Shown here: positions 8,281-10,742 of the stretch, one piece after another
Layout of the letters: each line of letters opens with the position of its first letter
Numbering within the stretch: the stretch's first letter is position 1
NCBI GenBank assembly: GCA_003024985.2
Contig: PXIH01S0000643.1
DNA length: 10,742 nucleotides
Reading direction: 5' to 3' (one strand)
From: Euperipatoides rowelli
Lineage: Eukaryota > Onychophora > Udeonychophora > Euonychophora > Peripatopsidae
Made by a program: the position numbers and the translations under genes
The notes under the pieces: model-generated
What the model was told of the DNA's origin: nothing
Databases searched by the model: none
The model's input: only the letters and a program-made list of their open reading frames with translations

Positions 8281-9120
8281 TTTATTCTGTCAGTAACTTC
8301 AATTGAAGCACAAAATAATGATAAAAACTTAGCTAATTTAAAAGCAAAAATCAGGGAAAGCATCTTAAAAAAACCCTAAAAGGCCATGTGAAAAATTATA
8401 ATATAAAATAGATGAAATATTATGCTATCACAAAAAAGGTACCCACCTAATGCCAATACCTGTGATCCCTGGCTGTTTAATAGATAAGTGATCAAAGAAT
8501 TTCATGATAAGCCAAGGGGAAGCACATCAAAAAATAAGTGCAAACTTGCAAGGCTTTCCAATTAACAAAGCAATGAAATAAAACCTTGAAGGCACCCATG
8601 GTGTGTGCGCAAGTGAGCAAACCCTTAGAGTTAGTGTCGCTGGATCTCACGGGACCCTATCCGAGGTTGAAGTGGTAAAATACCTACTTACTAGTAATCT
8701 TATATTACTACTCTAAGTGGGTACAAGCCTTCCCACTCTAAATGGCAACATCGGAACAATAGCAAAGATCCTTAGGGAATATTTTTGCCGTTATGGAATA
8801 GCACAAAAGCTAATTTTGGACAATGGACCCCAATTTATATCCAACACCTATAGTGCTATAAATGCAAGTTGTGGAGGGTCAAACCCATACACACGACCAG
8901 ATATCACACCCAATCTGACGCCTCAGAATGAACAAATAAAGTACTAAAGGGAATGATCCAGACCTTTGACGAACATAATCATAAGAAATGGGATAAATTA
9001 ATTCCACAATTCCTTATGTCAATTCGGATGGTTTCTCACCAGCAAAATTTATTCCTAGGAAGGGAAATCACTCTTCCTTGGGATAGAGCATGCATTGTTA
9101 TTGTCAATAATAAACCACAA
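8281..9120 (+). pseudogene. Degenerate Ty3/gypsy-type retrotransposon pol fragment (linker and integrase)
   Basis: Pieces of a Ty3/gypsy pol polyprotein lie in order but in shifting frames. The RNase H-to-integrase linker (EAQNNDKNL...) is at 8281-8376, and a segment reading DEILCYHKKGTHL lies at 8411-8449. A zinc-finger remnant follows, with EFHDKPRG (about 8497-8520) and VQTCKAFQLTK (8538-8570); the middle of the HHCC finger seems deleted. The integrase core has PLELVSLDLTGPYP (first catalytic Asp at 8643-8645) and SKWVQAFPL, then LILDNGPQF (second Asp at 8819-8821) and YHTQSDASE (catalytic Glu at 8926-8928). It ends near GREITLPWD at about 9060-9084; similarity beyond that is uncertain. 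At least five frame changes and in-frame stops at 8377, 8574, 8676 and 8929 make it non-functional. No LTR, gag, protease or reverse transcriptase is seen, so it is a truncated relic, probably in an intron of the MICU-like gene in the same orientation. Confidence 0.9.
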
Positions 9121-9842
9121 AAAAATTCAGAGCAAGTCAAAGTGAATAATTCTAAAAATTATGTCCACACGGGATTTCCTTTCATTGCCGCATTAATGGC
9201 TCATTTTTACTTTTAAAGAACAGGTCTCTGTTCAGTTTTAATCCGTCTCGTAAACTTAGATGTGTGTGTGTAAATGTGATCTTACTTTTTTTGCAGGGTT
9301 GGATCAATGATCATTGAAATTGCTTTATACAATAGCCAATCATATTCCTTGTCTTATTTCCATCAGTTGTTAAGGTTTTTAGTTTTATGCATCAAAATGA
9401 ATTCCACTAAACTTCTAGTGTCGTGTAAAATATTTGATTTTACTTTATTTACTGCTTTACGAAAATCCATTTTCAAATACGATGTAATCAAACTATATCA
9501 TTCGAGACAAAAACAACAGTGTGTCTACTTTACTTAGAAAACCTAAGATATGATTAGTTCAAGAGTTAAAAAGATGGATACAATTGTTTTGAAATATAAA
9601 TGAGCTTTAAAGAAGCACTAGAGATATTTCAGTTTTTCATTTTTCAAATCCTGTCATTCTTTCTAAAACTTTTTACATCAGAAAAGCAACATTTTTATGA
9701 ACAGATAATTAAAAAATGTATTTTCCATTTATCTTCATCTGAAAACTACAGACATTCACAGAATAAACTAGTTAGTGTGTTCCTTAGGCTTAGAACATAA
9801 TAACCAAACCTTGGTTCCAGGTTTAGTGGATGCTTTAATATG
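9121..9842. other. AT-rich non-coding stretch
   Basis: No gene is supported. It contains a short hairpin, GAACAG-GTCT-CTGTTC (9218-9233), just past the retrotransposon relic, and a (TG)5 tract (9261-9270). An acceptor-like TTTTTTTGCAG before 9298 is followed by a long open frame (9307-9537), but that frame is not MICU-like and carries no recognised domain. The frame at 9600-9800 is likewise rich in Phe, Leu and Lys from base composition alone. Confidence 0.5.
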
Positions 9843-9859
9843 CCCCTCCCTCCCCCCCC
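9843..9859 (-). other. C-rich tract; potential G-quadruplex on minus strand
   Basis: The plus strand reads CCCC T CCC T followed by eight C. On the minus strand this is G8-A-G3-A-G4. With the G8 run split as two triplets, it fits the G3+N1-7 quadruplex pattern. It is a strong compositional outlier in otherwise AT-rich sequence. Folding and function are inferred. Confidence 0.6.
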
Positions 9860-10742
9860 ATTCTTTCCTATTTGCTAGCGCTTTCACTTCCATTTGTTTT
9901 TTTATTAACAATTTATGCTTGCTTTTGGTATATTAATGAGACCTTAATTAATTTATTTTCAAAATTATATTTCATATTTGACATCACTATGGCAATGTCT
10001 TTTATTACAACACATTTTACTTCAAATAATAACAAAATTATAGATGTTTTACTCTTCAAACAATGTGACCCTTGAAATTTTTATGATCTGTTTATTAAAA
10101 TAACTGTTATTTACCTTCAAAATTACTTAGCTACCACTATATCCCAAAACAATGCACTTTTTAAAATATGTTTTGTTGATAGACTCACACTAGTAAATGT
10201 CAAAAATCTATTCATAAAATATGAATTATGGTATTAAGAGTTCTTTTCTTTTTATTAGGCTAGTCATACTGTTATTGATTACTTTTCAATTGTTAGTTAT
10301 TTACTACGCCCACATCAGCTCAAACTTAAGAAATTATCTTTATTTATTTTTAAATTGGATAAATTTATTATTGCATGGAAAGTATTAAGGACAAAGAAGA
10401 AAAAAAAACATTAAGGAATATTAAAATAAAATGTAGAGTGAAGCTTTTTAAAACAAACCTTTAAATGGGAAACAAAATTGGTTACTTTACTAATATATAT
10501 TGATGTTGATTTTGTGTATATAAAGAAATATCTTATATTAAACTGAGTTGTTAAAATTTTAAAATCAAAAAACTTCTTTACTACATAATACTTTATTTTA
10601 ATTACTAGATTTACTGTATGCATAATAAAAAAATATATATATATTTTTAAGTTTTAGGGCTTAATTTTATTTTAAGCTTGAAGCTAAACTCGGAAATAAA
10701 ATAAATATTTTTCCTGTTCTTTTGAAAAAATACTATGTAAGA
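9860..10742. other. AT-rich non-coding stretch to the window end
   Basis: No exon, RNA gene or mobile element is recognised. Open frames at 9872-10075 (+) and 10411-10623 (-) are composition-driven and carry no motif. A short (AT)n tract occurs at about 10628-10645. If the MICU-like gene is intact, this is still its intron, since no continuation exon appears. Confidence 0.5.

Noticed and set aside
8953-9216. 87-codon open frame taken as a separate gene
   Set aside because: Its first part is the C-terminal end of the degenerate Ty3/gypsy integrase; the start Met is internal to that homology.
9298-9537. Possible exon after TTTTTTTGCAG
   Set aside because: The reading is in the required phase and is open, but it shows no similarity to MICU EF-hand sequence and ends in a stop without a recognised C-terminus.
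1-10742. tRNA, rRNA or CRISPR array
   Set aside because: No GGTTCGANTCC-type B box with acceptor-stem pairing, no rRNA core sequence and no regularly spaced repeats were seen on either strand.

Overview
The window reads as nuclear DNA from an animal, most likely an AT-rich invertebrate genome such as an arthropod. The sequence is very A+T-rich by eye and has no dense run of ORFs. It holds one short protein-coding exon bounded by consensus splice sites, a decayed retrotransposon, and many simple repeats. The species cannot be named from what is visible.

The one confident host gene feature is a 98-base exon at 7543-7640 (+). It encodes part of a MICU-family calcium uptake protein, closest to MICU3, an EF-hand regulator of the mitochondrial calcium uniporter. 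No neighbouring MICU exon could be found on either side. If the gene is intact, at least 7.5 kb upstream and 3.1 kb downstream are intron, and nearly everything else here is intronic.

Layout: 1-66 is a TA-rich simple repeat. 67-3758 is AT-rich non-coding DNA with a 16-bp palindrome near 980, a diverged tandem duplication near 2100 and low-complexity tracts. 3759-7081 has visibly more CpG and contains several palindromes, an imperfect repeated motif (3826-3899) and a promoter-like cluster (6182-6245). 7082-7239 looks like a small retroposed insertion, with a 17-bp exact direct repeat on both sides and an A-rich end. The exon follows, then a strong 44-nt hairpin at 7858-7901. A broken Ty3/gypsy-type pol fragment (pre-integrase linker, HHCC remnant, integrase core) lies at about 8281-9120. 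9121-10742 is non-coding, with one C-rich tract able to form a G-quadruplex on the minus strand.

No prokaryotic operon, CRISPR array, tRNA, rRNA or new multi-gene system was found. The points most worth a second look are the repeat-flanked insertion, the hairpin and its possible relation to the 3.85-kb motif, and the CpG-rich zone with promoter-like motifs.
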